Below are positions 9,265-20,360 of a stretch of DNA of 64,000 nt, in pieces (position 1 is the stretch's first letter; the number at the start of each line of letters is the position of its first letter). Made by a program: the position numbers and the translations under genes. This stretch comes from Peptoniphilus vaginalis (GTDB lineage Bacteria > Bacillota > Clostridia > Tissierellales > Peptoniphilaceae): contig NZ_FXLP01000005.1 in assembly GCF_900176605.1 (NCBI RefSeq), positions 248,001-312,000 on the forward strand, read 5' to 3'. Below the pieces are notes generated by a model that was given only the letters and a program-made list of their open reading frames with translations, did not search any database and had not been told where the DNA came from.

Positions 9265-9723
9265 ATGAAATGTCCTTTTTGTGGATACGATGACTCCAAA
9301 GTACTAGACACAAGACCTACTGATGAAGGTAATACAATTAGAAGAAGACGTGAGTGTTTAAAGTGTCAAAAGAGATTTACTACTTATGAAAAAATTGAAC
9401 AGTCACCAATTATGGTAATAAAGAAGGATGGAAACAGGCAGGCCTTTGATAGGGAAAAGATTATTAGAGGGATGATAAAGTCTTGTGAAAAGAGACCAGT
9501 TTCTGCTGCTGATATAGAAGAAGCTGTTAATAATATAGAAAAGAAAATTGAAAACTCTATGAAGAAGGAAATCAGTTCTCTTGAAGTTGGCGAAATGGTA
9601 ATGGATGAGTTAAAGGACCTTGATGAAGTTTCTTATGTTAGGTTTGCATCTGTATATAGAGAGTTCAAAGATCTTCAATCCTTTATAGACGAATTAGAAA
9701 ACTTTGTAAAGAAGAAGAATTAA
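9265..9723 (+). CDS. nrdR: Transcriptional repressor NrdR
   Basis: Zinc-ribbon and ATP-cone repressor that senses nucleotides and represses ribonucleotide reductase genes. The 152-residue protein starts MKCPFCGYDDSKVLDTRP, with the CPFC and CLKC zinc pairs, followed by the ATP-cone. The ATG at 9265 is chosen because GAGGTG precedes it at good spacing and the family begins there; the frame is open upstream to a TTG at 9247. It lies one base before rarA and probably shares its transcript. Confidence 0.96.
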   Translation: MKCPFCGYDDSKVLDTRPTDEGNTIRRRRECLKCQKRFTTYEKIEQSPIMVIKKDGNRQAFDREKIIRGMIKSCEKRPVSAADIEEAVNNIEKKIENSMKKEISSLEVGEMVMDELKDLDEVSYVRFASVYREFKDLQSFIDELENFVKKKN

Positions 9724-9724
9724 T

Positions 9725-11026
9725 ATGGACTTATTTGAACTTAGTATGCAAAAAAATTTGGAGACCAAGGCACCACTTGCTGATAGGATGAGACCAAGGA
9801 CTCTAGAAGAATTTTTTGGTCAAGACCATATTATTGGTGAAGGGAAGTATCTATCTCGGTTAATAAAAAGTGACAGGCTTACTTCAGTCTTGTTTTATGG
9901 ACCTCCTGGAGTTGGGAAGACAACTTTAGCAGAAATTATTGCAAGAACTACTAATAAAAATTTTGTAAAGCTCTCTGCTGTAACTTCAAATTTAAAAGAA
10001 CTGCGTGAAGTCTTAGCAAAGGCTGAAGACTCTATGAAGTTTGACAATGTATCAACTATAGTTTTTATTGATGAAATCCACAGATTTAACAAGAGTCAGC
10101 AGGATGCTCTTTTGCCCTTTGTTGAAAGAGGTGTTATAAGTCTAATAGGTGCTACAACTGAAAATCCTTATTTTGAAGTAAATAGGGCCCTTCTATCAAG
10201 AATGCAAATAATAAACTTGCATCCACTTGAAGATAAAGACCTTGAAGTTATGATGGATAAGGCCTTAAATGATAAGGAACGTGGACTTGGCAAAAAAAAT
10301 ATAAAAATCAGTGAGGATGCAAAAAATATTTTAATAAAAAACTCCAATGGAGATGGAAGGTATTTATTAAATAGTTTAGAAATTGCAGTTCTCTCGACCG
10401 ATCAAGTTGATGGAAAAATATTAATTGATAGGGATGTCATTGAAAACTCCCTACTTATAAAAAACGTCAAGTACGATAAGAATAATAATGAGCACTACGA
10501 CACAATTTCAGCCTTTATTAAGTCTATGAGAGGGTCTGATCCTGACGCTACCTTGATATATCTTGCAAAGATGCTAGAAGGTGGAGAAGATATTAAATTC
10601 ATTGCAAGGAGACTTATAATTTTTGCATCAGAAGATGTTGGAAATGCAAATCCTCAAGCTATTCAAGTGGCTGCAGCTTGTTTTAATAACATAAATGCTG
10701 TGGGAATGCCTGAAGCAAGAATAATTTTGGCACAGACAGCTACTTATCTTGCAACATCAGAAAAATCTAACGCAGCCTATCGTGGCATAAATAAGGCTAT
10801 GGAAGATGTAAAAAATTCAAATAATATTGATATTCCAAAGTATATAAGAGACAAGAGAAATCCACAAAATGAAACAGATGAAAAATACCTATATCCCCAC
10901 GATTATGAAAATGCCTACGTGGAACAAAAATATATGCCTGACAATTTTAAGGGGAAAAAATATTACGAGCCAAAAGACATTGGCTATGAAAGAAAAATAA
11001 AAGAATATTTAGATAGTTTGAAATGA
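9725..11026 (+). CDS. rarA: Replication-associated recombination ATPase RarA/MgsA
   Basis: AAA+ ATPase related to clamp loaders that acts at stalled replication forks. It carries Walker A GPPGVGKTT at about residues 59-67 and Walker B IVFIDEIHRF at about 111-120, followed by the ATTENPYFEVN sensor region and the C-terminal MgsA tetramerisation domain (MRGSDPDATLIYLAKMLEGG). Its 433 residues are the normal length. It starts directly after nrdR. Confidence 0.95.
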   Translation: MDLFELSMQKNLETKAPLADRMRPRTLEEFFGQDHIIGEGKYLSRLIKSDRLTSVLFYGPPGVGKTTLAEIIARTTNKNFVKLSAVTSNLKELREVLAKAEDSMKFDNVSTIVFIDEIHRFNKSQQDALLPFVERGVISLIGATTENPYFEVNRALLSRMQIINLHPLEDKDLEVMMDKALNDKERGLGKKNIKISEDAKNILIKNSNGDGRYLLNSLEIAVLSTDQVDGKILIDRDVIENSLLIKNVKYDKNNNEHYDTISAFIKSMRGSDPDATLIYLAKMLEGGEDIKFIARRLIIFASEDVGNANPQAIQVAAACFNNINAVGMPEARIILAQTATYLATSEKSNAAYRGINKAMEDVKNSNNIDIPKYIRDKRNPQNETDEKYLYPHDYENAYVEQKYMPDNFKGKKYYEPKDIGYERKIKEYLDSLK

Positions 11027-11032
11027 GTAAAA

Positions 11033-11061
11033 TTGACAAACAGAGCAATTAATTATATACT
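11033..11061 (+). promoter_or_regulatory. Promoter of the asnS-leuS pair
   Basis: TTGACA at 11033-11038 and TATACT at 11056-11061 are 17 bases apart, close to the housekeeping consensus. The 5' leader is about 30 bases, so there is no room for a T-box before asnS. Confidence 0.8.
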
Positions 11062-11098
11062 TAACAATTAAGTAAGAAATTGAAAATTAGGAGGAATT

Positions 11099-12487
11099 AT
11101 GTCAATTAGCATTAGAGATATATTTAAAAATCCAGAAGATTTTTTAGATAAAGAAATAGTATTAAGTGGTTGGGTGAAAACATCTAGGGCTTCAAAAAAC
11201 TTTGGTTTTATTGAACTCACTGATGGAACAGTTTTCAAACCAATTCAAGTTGTTTATGGTAAAGAATTAGAAAACTTTGACGAAGTTGAAAAATTTCCTA
11301 TAAGTTCTTCACTTGAAATAAGCGGTAAAATTGTTAAATCACCTGGTAAAAATCAATCTTTTGAATTACAAGCAAATAAGATAGAAGCAATTTGTTCATC
11401 AGACCCATCTTATCCACTTCAAAAGAAGAGACACACAATGGAATACTTGAGAACAATAGCTCATCTACGTCCAAGAGCAAACACATTTAATGCTGTTTTT
11501 AGAGTTAGATCACTAATTGCCTATGCAATTCACAAGTTCTTCCAAGAAAAGGGATTTGTTTACGTTCATGCTCCAATTATTACAACTTCAGATGCTGAAG
11601 GAGCAGGAGAAATGTTCCAAGTGACAACTCTTGATATTGATAAGCTTGCTAAGTCTGAATCAACAGAAGTTGATTATTCTAAGGACTTTTTCAATAAGAT
11701 GACACACCTTACAGTGTCTGGACAACTAGAAGCAGAAGCTTTTGCTGAAGCTTTTAGAGATATTTATACATTTGGTCCAACTTTTAGGGCAGAAAATTCA
11801 AACACACAAAGACACGCTGCTGAATTCTGGATGATTGAACCAGAAATGGCCTTTGCTGACTTAAATGTAAATATGGACGTGTCAGAAGAAATGTTAAAAT
11901 ACATCATTTCTTATGTCCTAGAAAATGCACCTCAAGAAATGGAATTTTTCAATAACTTCATTGACAAGGGTCTACTTGAAAGGCTACACAATGTTGTGGA
12001 AAATGAATTTGCTAGAATAACTTATACAGAAGCTATTGAAATTCTAGAAAAAGCTGACAAGGAATTTAATTATCCTGTAAGTTGGGGAATTGACTTACAA
12101 ACAGAACACGAAAGATACATTACAGAAGAAATTTATAAAAAGCCAGTTTTTGTAACTGACTATCCAAAGGAAATCAAAGCCTTCTATATGTATGAAAATG
12201 ATGATAAAAAGACTGTTGCAGCTATGGACCTCCTAGTACCAGGTGTTGGTGAAATAATTGGAGGAAGCCAAAGGGAACACAGATTTGAAGTTCTAGAAGA
12301 AAAAATGAAAAACATAGGAATGAATATGGAAACTTACGATTGGTATCTTGACTTAAGAAGATACGGATCTGTAGTTCACTCTGGATTTGGTCTAGGATTT
12401 GAAAGGGCAGTAATGTACATTACTGGAATGAAGAATATAAGAGACGTAATTCCATTCCCTAGAACTGTTGGAAATGCTGAATTTTAA
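11099..12487 (+). CDS. asnS: Asparaginyl-tRNA synthetase
   Basis: Class II aminoacyl-tRNA synthetase that charges tRNA-Asn. The 462-residue protein begins with an OB-fold anticodon-binding domain ([20 protein letters not shown]). The class II core has motif 2 in [20 protein letters not shown] and motif 3 in [15 protein letters not shown]. The ending [16 protein letters not shown] is typical of AsnRS. The start follows an AGGAGG-type site. leuS follows after 23 bases, probably on the same transcript. Confidence 0.97.
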   Translation: MSISIRDIFKNPEDFLDKEIVLSGWVKTSRASKNFGFIELTDGTVFKPIQVVYGKELENFDEVEKFPISSSLEISGKIVKSPGKNQSFELQANKIEAICSSDPSYPLQKKRHTMEYLRTIAHLRPRANTFNAVFRVRSLIAYAIHKFFQEKGFVYVHAPIITTSDAEGAGEMFQVTTLDIDKLAKSESTEVDYSKDFFNKMTHLTVSGQLEAEAFAEAFRDIYTFGPTFRAENSNTQRHAAEFWMIEPEMAFADLNVNMDVSEEMLKYIISYVLENAPQEMEFFNNFIDKGLLERLHNVVENEFARITYTEAIEILEKADKEFNYPVSWGIDLQTEHERYITEEIYKKPVFVTDYPKEIKAFYMYENDDKKTVAAMDLLVPGVGEIIGGSQREHRFEVLEEKMKNIGMNMETYDWYLDLRRYGSVVHSGFGLGFERAVMYITGMKNIRDVIPFPRTVGNAEF

Positions 12488-12510
12488 TATTTGAAATTTT
12501 AGGAGTTATT

Positions 12511-14922
12511 ATGAATAAATATACACCAAATGATATAGAAAAAAAATGGCAAGATTTTTGGGATGAGCATGAATCCTTTGTATGCGAAAACAATTCAGAT
12601 AAGGAAAAATTCTATGCTCTAGTAGAATTTCCTTATCCCTCAGGACAAGGACTTCACGTAGGCCACCCAAGACCTTACACTGCCCTTGATATAGTTTCTA
12701 GAATGAAGAGAATGCAAGGCTACAATGTACTTTATCCAATGGGATGGGATGCCTTTGGACTTCCAACAGAAAATTATGCAATAAAAAATAAAATCCATCC
12801 AGCACTTGTTACAAAAAATAACATTGCTCACTTTAAGAAACAATTAAAGTCAATAGGTTTTTCCTTTGACTGGTCTAGAGAAATTAACACAACTGACCCA
12901 GAATATTATAAGTGGACACAATGGATTTTCTTACAACTTTATAAAAGAGGACTTGCTTATAAGAAAGAAATGCCAATAAACTGGTGCCCATCATGTAAGG
13001 TAGGACTTTCCAACGAAGAAGTTGTTGGTGGAAAGTGCGAAAGATGTGGTGAAGAAGTTGTAAGACGTGTTAAGAGCCAATGGATGCTTAAGATTACTGA
13101 ATACGCAGATAGGCTTATCGAGGACTTAGATGATCTTGACTTTATTGATAGGGTTGTAACACAACAAAAGAATTGGATTGGTAGAAGTGAAGGAGCAAGT
13201 ATTAACTTCTCACTTAAGGACTATGATGAAAAACTTGAAGTTTTCACAACAAGACCAGATACAATTTACGGGGCAACTTATATGGTAATAGCACCAGAGC
13301 ACCCATTAATCGAAAATCATGCTGATGAGATTGAAAATCTAGATGAAATAAATGCCTATAAGGCAGAGTGTGCTAAGAAGAGTGACTTCGAAAGAACTGA
13401 ACTTGAAAAAGACAAGACAGGTGTAGAAATAAAGGGAATTAAGGCAATTAATCCTCTTACAAATAAAGAAATTCCAATTTGGATTTCTGACTATGTTCTT
13501 ATGACTTATGGAACAGGTGCTATCATGGCTGTACCTGCCCACGATGACCGTGACTATGACTTTGCAAAGAAGTTTTGTCTTAATATTGTTCCAGTAATCG
13601 AAGGGTCAGATGTGTCAGAACATGCAAACACTGAAACTGCTACTGGAAAAATGATTAACTCAGGTATCCTAGATGGACTTGAAGTTAAAGATGCAATAGC
13701 TAAAATGATTAACTATCTTGAAGAACACAAGCTTGGAAATAGAAAAATTAACTACAAATTAAGAGACTGGGTATTCTCAAGACAAAGATACTGGGGAGAA
13801 CCAATTCCAATAGTTTACTGTGATAAATGCGGTTACGTAGCTCTTCCTGAAGAAGAACTTCCACTATTACTACCAGAAGTTGAAAACTATGAACCAACTG
13901 ACTCTGGTGAATCTCCACTTGCTAAGATGACTGATTGGGTTAACACTACTTGTCCAAAATGTGGTGGATCAGCAAAGAGGGAAACAGATACAATGCCACA
14001 ATGGGCTGGATCATCTTGGTACTTCTTAAGATATACTGACCCTCACAACGATAAGGCACTTGCAAGCAAGGAATCTCTTGAGTATTGGACTCCAGTAGAC
14101 TGGTACAATGGTGGTATGGAACATACAACTCTTCACTTACTATATTCAAGATTCTGGCACAAGTTCCTATATGATATTGGCGTTGTTCCAACTAAGGAAC
14201 CATATCAAAAAAGAACGTCTCACGGTATGATTCTTGGAGGAAACAATGAAAAGATGTCAAAGTCTAGGGGAAATGTTGTAAACCCAGATGATATAGTTAG
14301 AGATTATGGTGCAGACACCTTGAGATGTTATGAAATGTTTATTGGTGACTTTGAAAAACCTGTACCTTGGTCAGAAAATGGTGTTAGGGGTTGTAGAAGA
14401 TTTTTAGAAAGAGTTTGGAATCTACAAGAAATTGTTGTTGATGGTGATGGATATAGTAATGAATTAGTTTCTCAAATGCATAAGACTATCAAGAAAGTAA
14501 CTGAAGATTATGCAAACTTAAAAGCCAACACTGCAATCGCACAACTTATGACTCTTTCCAACGAATTTAGTGACCTTGGAAAGATTACTAAAGAGGATTT
14601 TAGAACTTTCTTAATTTTATTAAATCCAGTTGCACCTCATATCACAGAAGAATTATGGGAAGTTTGCAACTTAGGTGGAGTATTATCTGACCAAGCTTGG
14701 CCTGAATTTGAAGAAAAATTAACTATTGATAATGAAATTGAAATTCCAGTTCAATTTAATGGAAAAGTAAGATATACAATTAAAATTGAAAGAAATGCTT
14801 CACAAGACAAGGTACTTGAAATGGCAGAAAAGGACGAACTTTTTGCCAAAAATACTGAAGGCAAAAGTATAGTTAAGAAAATTTATATTCCAAATAAGAT
14901 AGTTAATATTGTAGTAAAATAA
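12511..14922 (+). CDS. leuS: Leucyl-tRNA synthetase
   Basis: Class I synthetase that charges tRNA-Leu. HVGH at residues 49-52 is the HIGH box, and KMSKS at 581-585 the second signature. The CP1 editing domain is present ([20 protein letters not shown], and the acidic [12 protein letters not shown]). Two zinc-binding CxxC sets flank the core. The 803 residues match the bacterial LeuRS length. It ends in a strong intrinsic terminator. Confidence 0.97.
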   Translation: MNKYTPNDIEKKWQDFWDEHESFVCENNSDKEKFYALVEFPYPSGQGLHVGHPRPYTALDIVSRMKRMQGYNVLYPMGWDAFGLPTENYAIKNKIHPALVTKNNIAHFKKQLKSIGFSFDWSREINTTDPEYYKWTQWIFLQLYKRGLAYKKEMPINWCPSCKVGLSNEEVVGGKCERCGEEVVRRVKSQWMLKITEYADRLIEDLDDLDFIDRVVTQQKNWIGRSEGASINFSLKDYDEKLEVFTTRPDTIYGATYMVIAPEHPLIENHADEIENLDEINAYKAECAKKSDFERTELEKDKTGVEIKGIKAINPLTNKEIPIWISDYVLMTYGTGAIMAVPAHDDRDYDFAKKFCLNIVPVIEGSDVSEHANTETATGKMINSGILDGLEVKDAIAKMINYLEEHKLGNRKINYKLRDWVFSRQRYWGEPIPIVYCDKCGYVALPEEELPLLLPEVENYEPTDSGESPLAKMTDWVNTTCPKCGGSAKRETDTMPQWAGSSWYFLRYTDPHNDKALASKESLEYWTPVDWYNGGMEHTTLHLLYSRFWHKFLYDIGVVPTKEPYQKRTSHGMILGGNNEKMSKSRGNVVNPDDIVRDYGADTLRCYEMFIGDFEKPVPWSENGVRGCRRFLERVWNLQEIVVDGDGYSNELVSQMHKTIKKVTEDYANLKANTAIAQLMTLSNEFSDLGKITKEDFRTFLILLNPVAPHITEELWEVCNLGGVLSDQAWPEFEEKLTIDNEIEIPVQFNGKVRYTIKIERNASQDKVLEMAEKDELFAKNTEGKSIVKKIYIPNKIVNIVVK

Positions 14923-14926
14923 AATG

Positions 14927-14949
14927 AAAAGCACTTTTTAGTGCTTTTT
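14927..14949 (+). terminator. Terminator after leuS
   Basis: AAAAGCACT pairs with AGTGCTTTT across a TTTT loop and runs into a T tract just after the leuS stop. Confidence 0.9.
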
Positions 14950-14970
14950 GTTCTTTATGAGGAGTAATTT

Positions 14971-15846
14971 ATGAATAGCATGACTGGCTACGGCCTTTTT
15001 GAAAAAAAGTGTGAAGATTTTTATATAAAAGTAGAGATGAAATCTGTCAACAACAGGTATCTTGACATGAACATAAGGATGCCTAGCTCAATTATGTATG
15101 CAGAAGAAGCTGTAAGATCTTTTATAAAGTCAAAAATCAAAAGAGGCAAGGTTGATGTATTCGTAAACTTTGAATACTTGGACTCAAGCCAGGTTGAAAT
15201 AGATATTGACTATAAGCTTTTAAATAAGTATATTATTATAAGTAAAGAATTAGAGGAAAATTTTGGATTAAGTTCAGACCTATCCTTCTCCAAAATTATG
15301 AAGGACTCAAATATAGTGAAACCACAAAAAGCTGATTTTGATGGCGACTATATTAAGGAGGAACTTTTAAGAGTTCTTGATGAAGCAGCAAAAGATTTTA
15401 TTAAATCAAGAGCCTTTGAAGGAGAAAAGATTAGGGAAGACTTTAAAGTAAAGCTTAATGAAGTTGAAAGGCTTACTTATTTTATTGAAGAGAGGGCCCC
15501 TATAAGCTTAATTGAAAATGAAAATAGATTAAGAGATAGGGTAGCCGAATTTCTACAAGCAAGTGAAATAAATGAAGATAGAATTCTAACAGAGATTGCT
15601 ATAATGCTAGATAAACTTTCAATTGACGAAGAAATTACAAGGCTTAAAATCCATATTCAAAATTTTAATGATATAATACATGAAGAGGGACCAATTGGAA
15701 GAAAATTAGACTTTCTAATTCAAGAAATGAATAGGGAAGCTAATACCATAGGTTCAAAATCCAACGATATAGAACTTACAAGCACAGTAGTAATGCTAAA
15801 ATCAGAAATAGAAAAACTGCGTGAACAAGCGCAAAATGTTGAATAA
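14971..15846 (+). CDS. yicC: YicC/YloC family endoribonuclease
   Basis: Member of the YicC/YloC family; some members are endoribonucleases. The product begins MNSMTGYG, the family's conserved opening, followed by EMKSVNNRYLDMNIRMP. It has the C-terminal DUF1732-type region with KLDFLIQEMNREANTIGSKS. Length is normal at 291 residues. It lies before gmk and rpoZ, its standard Firmicute neighbours. Confidence 0.92.
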   Translation: MNSMTGYGLFEKKCEDFYIKVEMKSVNNRYLDMNIRMPSSIMYAEEAVRSFIKSKIKRGKVDVFVNFEYLDSSQVEIDIDYKLLNKYIIISKELEENFGLSSDLSFSKIMKDSNIVKPQKADFDGDYIKEELLRVLDEAAKDFIKSRAFEGEKIREDFKVKLNEVERLTYFIEERAPISLIENENRLRDRVAEFLQASEINEDRILTEIAIMLDKLSIDEEITRLKIHIQNFNDIIHEEGPIGRKLDFLIQEMNREANTIGSKSNDIELTSTVVMLKSEIEKLREQAQNVE

Positions 15847-15868
15847 TAAAAATTAGGATGGTGATTAT

Positions 15869-16489
15869 TTGGACGGCGGATTTTTATTAGTTTTATCAGG
15901 TCCTTCTGGTTCCGGAAAGGGAACAGTAAGTGAAGCTTTAATGAAAAATAATGACGATATAATTTTCTCAACTTCTGTTACCACTAGGACACCTAGACCA
16001 GGAGAAGTTAATGGCGAAAATTACTTTTTTGCCACAAGAGAAGAATTTGAAGAAATGGTAGAAAAGGATGAACTTTTGGAACATGCCTTTGTTCACACCA
16101 ACTACTACGGTACACCAAAGAAATTTGTTTTTGATGAAATAGACAAGGGTGAAATCGTCCTACTTGAAATAGATGTACAAGGAGCCCTTCAAATCAAAAA
16201 AAAATATAAGGAAGCAGTTTTTATTTTCTTAATTCCACCAACAATGGATGAATTAAGATCTCGACTTGTTAAAAGAGATACAGAAACTGAAGATGAAATT
16301 GAAACAAGATATAGAAATGCCTTTAGAGAACTTGACTTCGTAGGAGAATATGACTATTTTGTTATCAATGATGTTATAGATAATGCTGTAAAGGATATCG
16401 AAACTATTATAGCTGCTGAAAAACTTAGGGTTAAAAGGCACAAGAATATTAAGAAGGAAGTTCAAGCAGAAGAGGAGAGAAGCAAATGA
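15869..16489 (+). CDS. gmk: Guanylate kinase
   Basis: Phosphorylates GMP to GDP with ATP. The P-loop GPSGSGKGT is at residues 9-17. The GMP-binding region TRTPRPGEVNGENYFF and the lid region with RLVKRDTETEDEIETR are present. The start is a TTG preceded by GGATGGTGAT at suitable spacing. It overlaps rpoZ by four bases. Confidence 0.96.
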   Translation: MDGGFLLVLSGPSGSGKGTVSEALMKNNDDIIFSTSVTTRTPRPGEVNGENYFFATREEFEEMVEKDELLEHAFVHTNYYGTPKKFVFDEIDKGEIVLLEIDVQGALQIKKKYKEAVFIFLIPPTMDELRSRLVKRDTETEDEIETRYRNAFRELDFVGEYDYFVINDVIDNAVKDIETIIAAEKLRVKRHKNIKKEVQAEEERSK

Positions 16490-16788
16490 TTATACCATCT
16501 TTTAAAGAATTAAAAGAAGTTACAGATTCAAGATATGAACTTGCAATCCTAGTATCAAAAAGAGCAAGAAAGCTTATTGATGGAAACCCAGCTCTTGTTG
16601 ATACAGATAGCAATAAGCCAGTTTCAATAGCTATTGAAGAAATCATGGCTGGAAAAATAAAATTTGGAGAAAAATTAAGCGACTCTGAATACGAAGAAAA
16701 AATCGCTGAAGAAAAAGAAAATCTTATCCAAGAAATCAAACAAAAAAAGATTGAAGATTTAAATAAAGAGGAAGCAGAAGAGGAATAA
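16486..16788 (+). CDS. rpoZ: RNA polymerase omega subunit
   Basis: Small RNA polymerase subunit that helps assembly and stability. The conserved segment RYELAILVSKRARKLIDG identifies it, and SNKPVSIAIEEIMAGKI follows. The acidic C-terminal tail makes it slightly long at 100 residues. Its ATG overlaps the gmk stop, and coaBC follows after one base. Confidence 0.93.
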   Translation: MIIPSFKELKEVTDSRYELAILVSKRARKLIDGNPALVDTDSNKPVSIAIEEIMAGKIKFGEKLSDSEYEEKIAEEKENLIQEIKQKKIEDLNKEEAEEE

Positions 16789-16789
16789 G

Positions 16790-17983
16790 ATGTTAAAAGG
16801 TAAAAAAATTCTACTTGGAGTTACAGGTGGAATTGCAGCTTATAAGTCCCCAGGTATTTGTAGCCTTTTGAGAAAATTAGGAGCAGAAGTTAAGGTTATA
16901 ATGACCAAAAATGCTACTGAATTTGTAAGACCTCTTACTTTTCAGACTATGTCTAACAATGTTGTGCATGGTGATATGTTTAATCAACTTTTAAATATGG
17001 ATGTTGAGCACATATCTCTTGCTAAGTGGGCAGATATAATTGTTATTGCACCAGCTACTGCAAATATTATTGGGAAGTTTGCCAATGGTATAGCTGATGA
17101 TATGCTATCAACTGTCCTAATGGCTTCAAGGTCTAAGGTAATGTTGGCACCTGGTATGAATACAGTGATGTTAAACTCAGAGCCTAATCAAAAAAATATG
17201 CAGACTCTTAGGGATAGGGGCGTTATAATCTTAGACACTAAAGAGGACCTTCTTGCTTGTAATGACTACGGGAGTGGTAAGATGCTAGAGCCAAGCGAAA
17301 TAGTCGATGAAATCGACAGGGCTCTTACTGAGAAAGATCTTGAAGGCAAGCACATTGTAATAACTGCTGGCCCTACAAGAGAGGCACTTGATCCAGTTAG
17401 ATTTATTTCCAATTACTCTTCAGGGAAAATGGGCTATGCTCTAGCTGATAATGCAAAAAAAAGAGGAGCAAGGGTAACTCTTATTTCAGGTCCAACTAAA
17501 ATAGAAGTTCCAAAGGTTGATAATTTTGTTAGGGTAGATTCAACTCATCAAATGTTTGAGGCTGTTGGAAAATATTTTGATGACTGTGACGTCTTAATCA
17601 AGGCCGCAGCTCCAAGTGATTATAGACCAAAGACTTATAGTGAAGAAAAGATTAAAAAGGGTAGCGACAGTCAGATGAATCTTATTGAGATGGAAAAGAA
17701 TCCAGATATTGCTGCACACTATGGTAGTCTAAAGAAAAATCAAGTTATAGTTGGTTTTGCAGCTGAGTCAACTAACATATACGAGTATGCAAAGGAAAAA
17801 CTAATTAAAAAGAATTTTGATATTATCGTTGTTAATAATATTAAAAGAGAAGGCGCAGGTTTTGGCAGCGACACTAACATAGTTTCTATTATTTCAAGAG
17901 ACAAGATTGATGATTTAGAAATTATGAGCAAGACGGAACTTGCAAGAGAAATTTTAGATAGGGCAAAAAAACTTATGAGCTAG
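16790..17983 (+). CDS. coaBC: Bifunctional phosphopantothenoylcysteine decarboxylase / phosphopantothenate-cysteine ligase
   Basis: Two consecutive steps of coenzyme A synthesis. The N-terminal CoaC flavoprotein half has GVTGGIAAYKS, APATANIIGKFANGIADD and APGMNTVML. The CoaB half begins near residue 185 with ITAGPTREALDPVRFISN and SSGKMGYALA, and includes KAAAPSDYRPK. The 397 residues are normal. The stop codon lies inside a terminator-like hairpin. Confidence 0.96.
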   Translation: MLKGKKILLGVTGGIAAYKSPGICSLLRKLGAEVKVIMTKNATEFVRPLTFQTMSNNVVHGDMFNQLLNMDVEHISLAKWADIIVIAPATANIIGKFANGIADDMLSTVLMASRSKVMLAPGMNTVMLNSEPNQKNMQTLRDRGVIILDTKEDLLACNDYGSGKMLEPSEIVDEIDRALTEKDLEGKHIVITAGPTREALDPVRFISNYSSGKMGYALADNAKKRGARVTLISGPTKIEVPKVDNFVRVDSTHQMFEAVGKYFDDCDVLIKAAAPSDYRPKTYSEEKIKKGSDSQMNLIEMEKNPDIAAHYGSLKKNQVIVGFAAESTNIYEYAKEKLIKKNFDIIVVNNIKREGAGFGSDTNIVSIISRDKIDDLEIMSKTELAREILDRAKKLMS

Positions 17984-18000
17984 AGAAATCTAGCTCTTTT
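17977..18000 (+). terminator. Terminator overlapping the coaBC stop
   Basis: GAGCTAGA pairs with TCTAGCTC across a GAAA loop, followed by TTTT. The coaBC stop is in the left arm and priA starts 13 bases later, so it may attenuate rather than fully stop transcription. Confidence 0.75.
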
Positions 18001-18012
18001 GTGGGTGAAGAT

Positions 18013-20352
18013 ATGTTTGCAGATATTTTTATAGAAAATAATTTTCAAAAAATAGATAAACTTTATACATATATAGTAAAAGATGATGTTCAACCTGGTA
18101 TGCGAGTTCTCGTAAATTTTGGTAAATCTCACCGAGTTGGTATCGTCCTTTTTTTGCACGAAAATTATTCTGGAAACCAGCTAGAAAAATTAAAAGAAAT
18201 TCATTCAGTCATTGATGATGAACCAATAATTTCTGAAGATTTAATAAAACTTGGATTATGGATGAAAGAAAGATACCTCGTAGGTTATTCAAAGGCCTTT
18301 TCTCCAATCTTACCTCCTGGGAACCTACAAAAAATTAAAAAGAAAATCCTTGTTGAGAAGTATCCCCATGGCAAGGATCTAGAGGACTTAAACTCTATTG
18401 ATCTGTCAAAATATTTTGAAGACTTAAGTGAAGATGAAAAAATTATTATTAAGAGACTAAGGACCAAGGGCTATCTAAAATATATTTATGATTCACTAGT
18501 AGCTATAAAGCCAAAACTTGTTAATTATTTAAAAGTTTCAGAGGATTTTGATTCAAAAAATCTTGAGGGCATAAGCGAAAAACAGGCTCAGGTATTTAAT
18601 TTTATAAAAGATAAGAAAGATATCTCTCGAGTGGATGCTATGACGGGACTAAATATATCTTATTCTCCAATAAAGACCTTGATTAAAAGAAACTTAATAG
18701 AAGAATATAAAAAAGAAGTTAATAGAGAACCTATAGAAAATCCTTATAAGAAAAATAAGTTGGCACTAAATGATGAGCAGCAAGAAGCTTTAAAAAGTAT
18801 AGAAGAGACTGACAAAGTTGTATCACTACTCCATGGTCTCACTGGGTCCGGTAAGACTGAAGTTTATTTGAATCTAACATCAAGAGTCATAGAAGATGGT
18901 GGACAAGTTATTGTTCTTGTTCCAGAAATTGGTTTAACACCTCAGATGATTGAGAGATTTAAATCTTGGTTTGACAAGGAAGTGGCAATAATTCATTCTA
19001 AGTTATCTTCAGGTGAAAGATATGATGAATACAGAAAGGTTTTAAATGACCAAGTAAAGGTTGTCGTTGGAGTGAGATCTGCTGTCTTTGTACCTTTTAA
19101 AAATTTAAAAATGGTTATAGTTGACGAAGCCCACGACTCTTCTTATGAATTTCACGATAATTTAAAGTATGATACTATAGAAGTTGCTATTAATAGGATG
19201 AAGGATAGGGGCAAGGTAGTTCTTGGATCTGCAACTCCTTCTGTGGAATCATATTTTTATGCTAAGAAGGGATTTTATAATCTTTGCCAATTAAAAAACA
19301 GGGCCAAGAAAGGAGCCTTCCTACCAGATACAGAAATAGTTGACATGAGAGACGAACTTATCATGGGCAACGTCTCAATATTTAGTAGAGACCTAAAAAA
19401 AGCTATAGAAGAAAAGTTAAAGAATAAGGAACAAGTTATATTGTTTTTAAATAGGAGGGGCTTTTCTAATTTTATTTCTTGCAGGTCCTGCGGGGAAGTT
19501 ATAAAGTGTGATGACTGTGACATATCTATGACTTATCACAAGTCAAAGAATAGATTAATATGTCACTATTGTGGAAAGACAAAGCCACTGCCTAAGTTAT
19601 GCCCTTCATGCGGATCTAAATTCATAAAACAATTTGGAGTTGGAACTCAAAGGGTAGAGGAAGAAGTCAAAAAATATTTTCCAGAAGCTAGGGTCCTAAG
19701 GATGGATAGGGACACAACTGGCAAGAAAGATTCCTTTAATGAATTTTATGAGAAGATAAAGAATAAGGAAGCTGATGTTATTATAGGTACTCAAATGGTA
19801 TCTAAGGGATTTGACTTTGAAGATGTTACTCTTGTGGGTATAGTTGCAGCAGATTTATCTCTATACATTTCTGATTACAAGGCAAGAGAGAGAACTTTCC
19901 AACTTATAACTCAAGTCTCAGGAAGGGCAGGACGTGCATCAAAGAAGGGACAAGTTATAATTCAAACCTACAGTCCCGACAGTGAAATTATAAATTACTC
20001 TGCTAAGGGAGATTATGAAGACTTCTACGAGTATGAAATTGAAGAGAGAAAGACTTTTTTGTATCCTCCTTATACAAAATTAATTGAACTTGAATTTTCA
20101 TCCTACGATGAAAACCTTACTCAAGTTTGGGCAGAAAAATTTTTACAACAAATGTCTATTGACTTAAAGGGTATGAGTATCATGGTAACAAAATTTATCA
20201 AGATGCCTAAGATAAAGAATATAAACAAGACTAAATTTTCCCTTAAGGTCAAGCCTAAGGACCTGGCTTTGTTAATTGAAGGTCTTAATAGGGTAATAAA
20301 TAACAGCAAGATAGAAGATGAAAGAAAAATAATATTAAATATAGAATTTTAG
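18013..20352 (+). CDS. priA: Primosomal helicase PriA
   Basis: Superfamily 2 helicase that restarts stalled replication forks. The 779-residue protein has an N-terminal DNA-binding domain, Walker A LTGSGKTEVY and the DEAH box VDEAHDSSYEF. A cluster of eight zinc-binding cysteines (CRSCGEVIKCDDCD, CHYCG, CPSCG) and the GTQMVSKGFDFEDV helicase motif follow. The ATG at 18013 is preferred over the GTG at 18001 because GGGTGAAG precedes the former, while the terminator T run precedes the latter. Confidence 0.96.
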   Translation: MFADIFIENNFQKIDKLYTYIVKDDVQPGMRVLVNFGKSHRVGIVLFLHENYSGNQLEKLKEIHSVIDDEPIISEDLIKLGLWMKERYLVGYSKAFSPILPPGNLQKIKKKILVEKYPHGKDLEDLNSIDLSKYFEDLSEDEKIIIKRLRTKGYLKYIYDSLVAIKPKLVNYLKVSEDFDSKNLEGISEKQAQVFNFIKDKKDISRVDAMTGLNISYSPIKTLIKRNLIEEYKKEVNREPIENPYKKNKLALNDEQQEALKSIEETDKVVSLLHGLTGSGKTEVYLNLTSRVIEDGGQVIVLVPEIGLTPQMIERFKSWFDKEVAIIHSKLSSGERYDEYRKVLNDQVKVVVGVRSAVFVPFKNLKMVIVDEAHDSSYEFHDNLKYDTIEVAINRMKDRGKVVLGSATPSVESYFYAKKGFYNLCQLKNRAKKGAFLPDTEIVDMRDELIMGNVSIFSRDLKKAIEEKLKNKEQVILFLNRRGFSNFISCRSCGEVIKCDDCDISMTYHKSKNRLICHYCGKTKPLPKLCPSCGSKFIKQFGVGTQRVEEEVKKYFPEARVLRMDRDTTGKKDSFNEFYEKIKNKEADVIIGTQMVSKGFDFEDVTLVGIVAADLSLYISDYKARERTFQLITQVSGRAGRASKKGQVIIQTYSPDSEIINYSAKGDYEDFYEYEIEERKTFLYPPYTKLIELEFSSYDENLTQVWAEKFLQQMSIDLKGMSIMVTKFIKMPKIKNINKTKFSLKVKPKDLALLIEGLNRVINNSKIEDERKIILNIEF

Positions 20353-20360
20353 GTGATTTA

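Noticed and set aside
11062-11098. T-box leader before asnS-leuS
   Set aside because: The promoter leaves only about 30 bases of leader and no specifier loop or T-box sequence is present.
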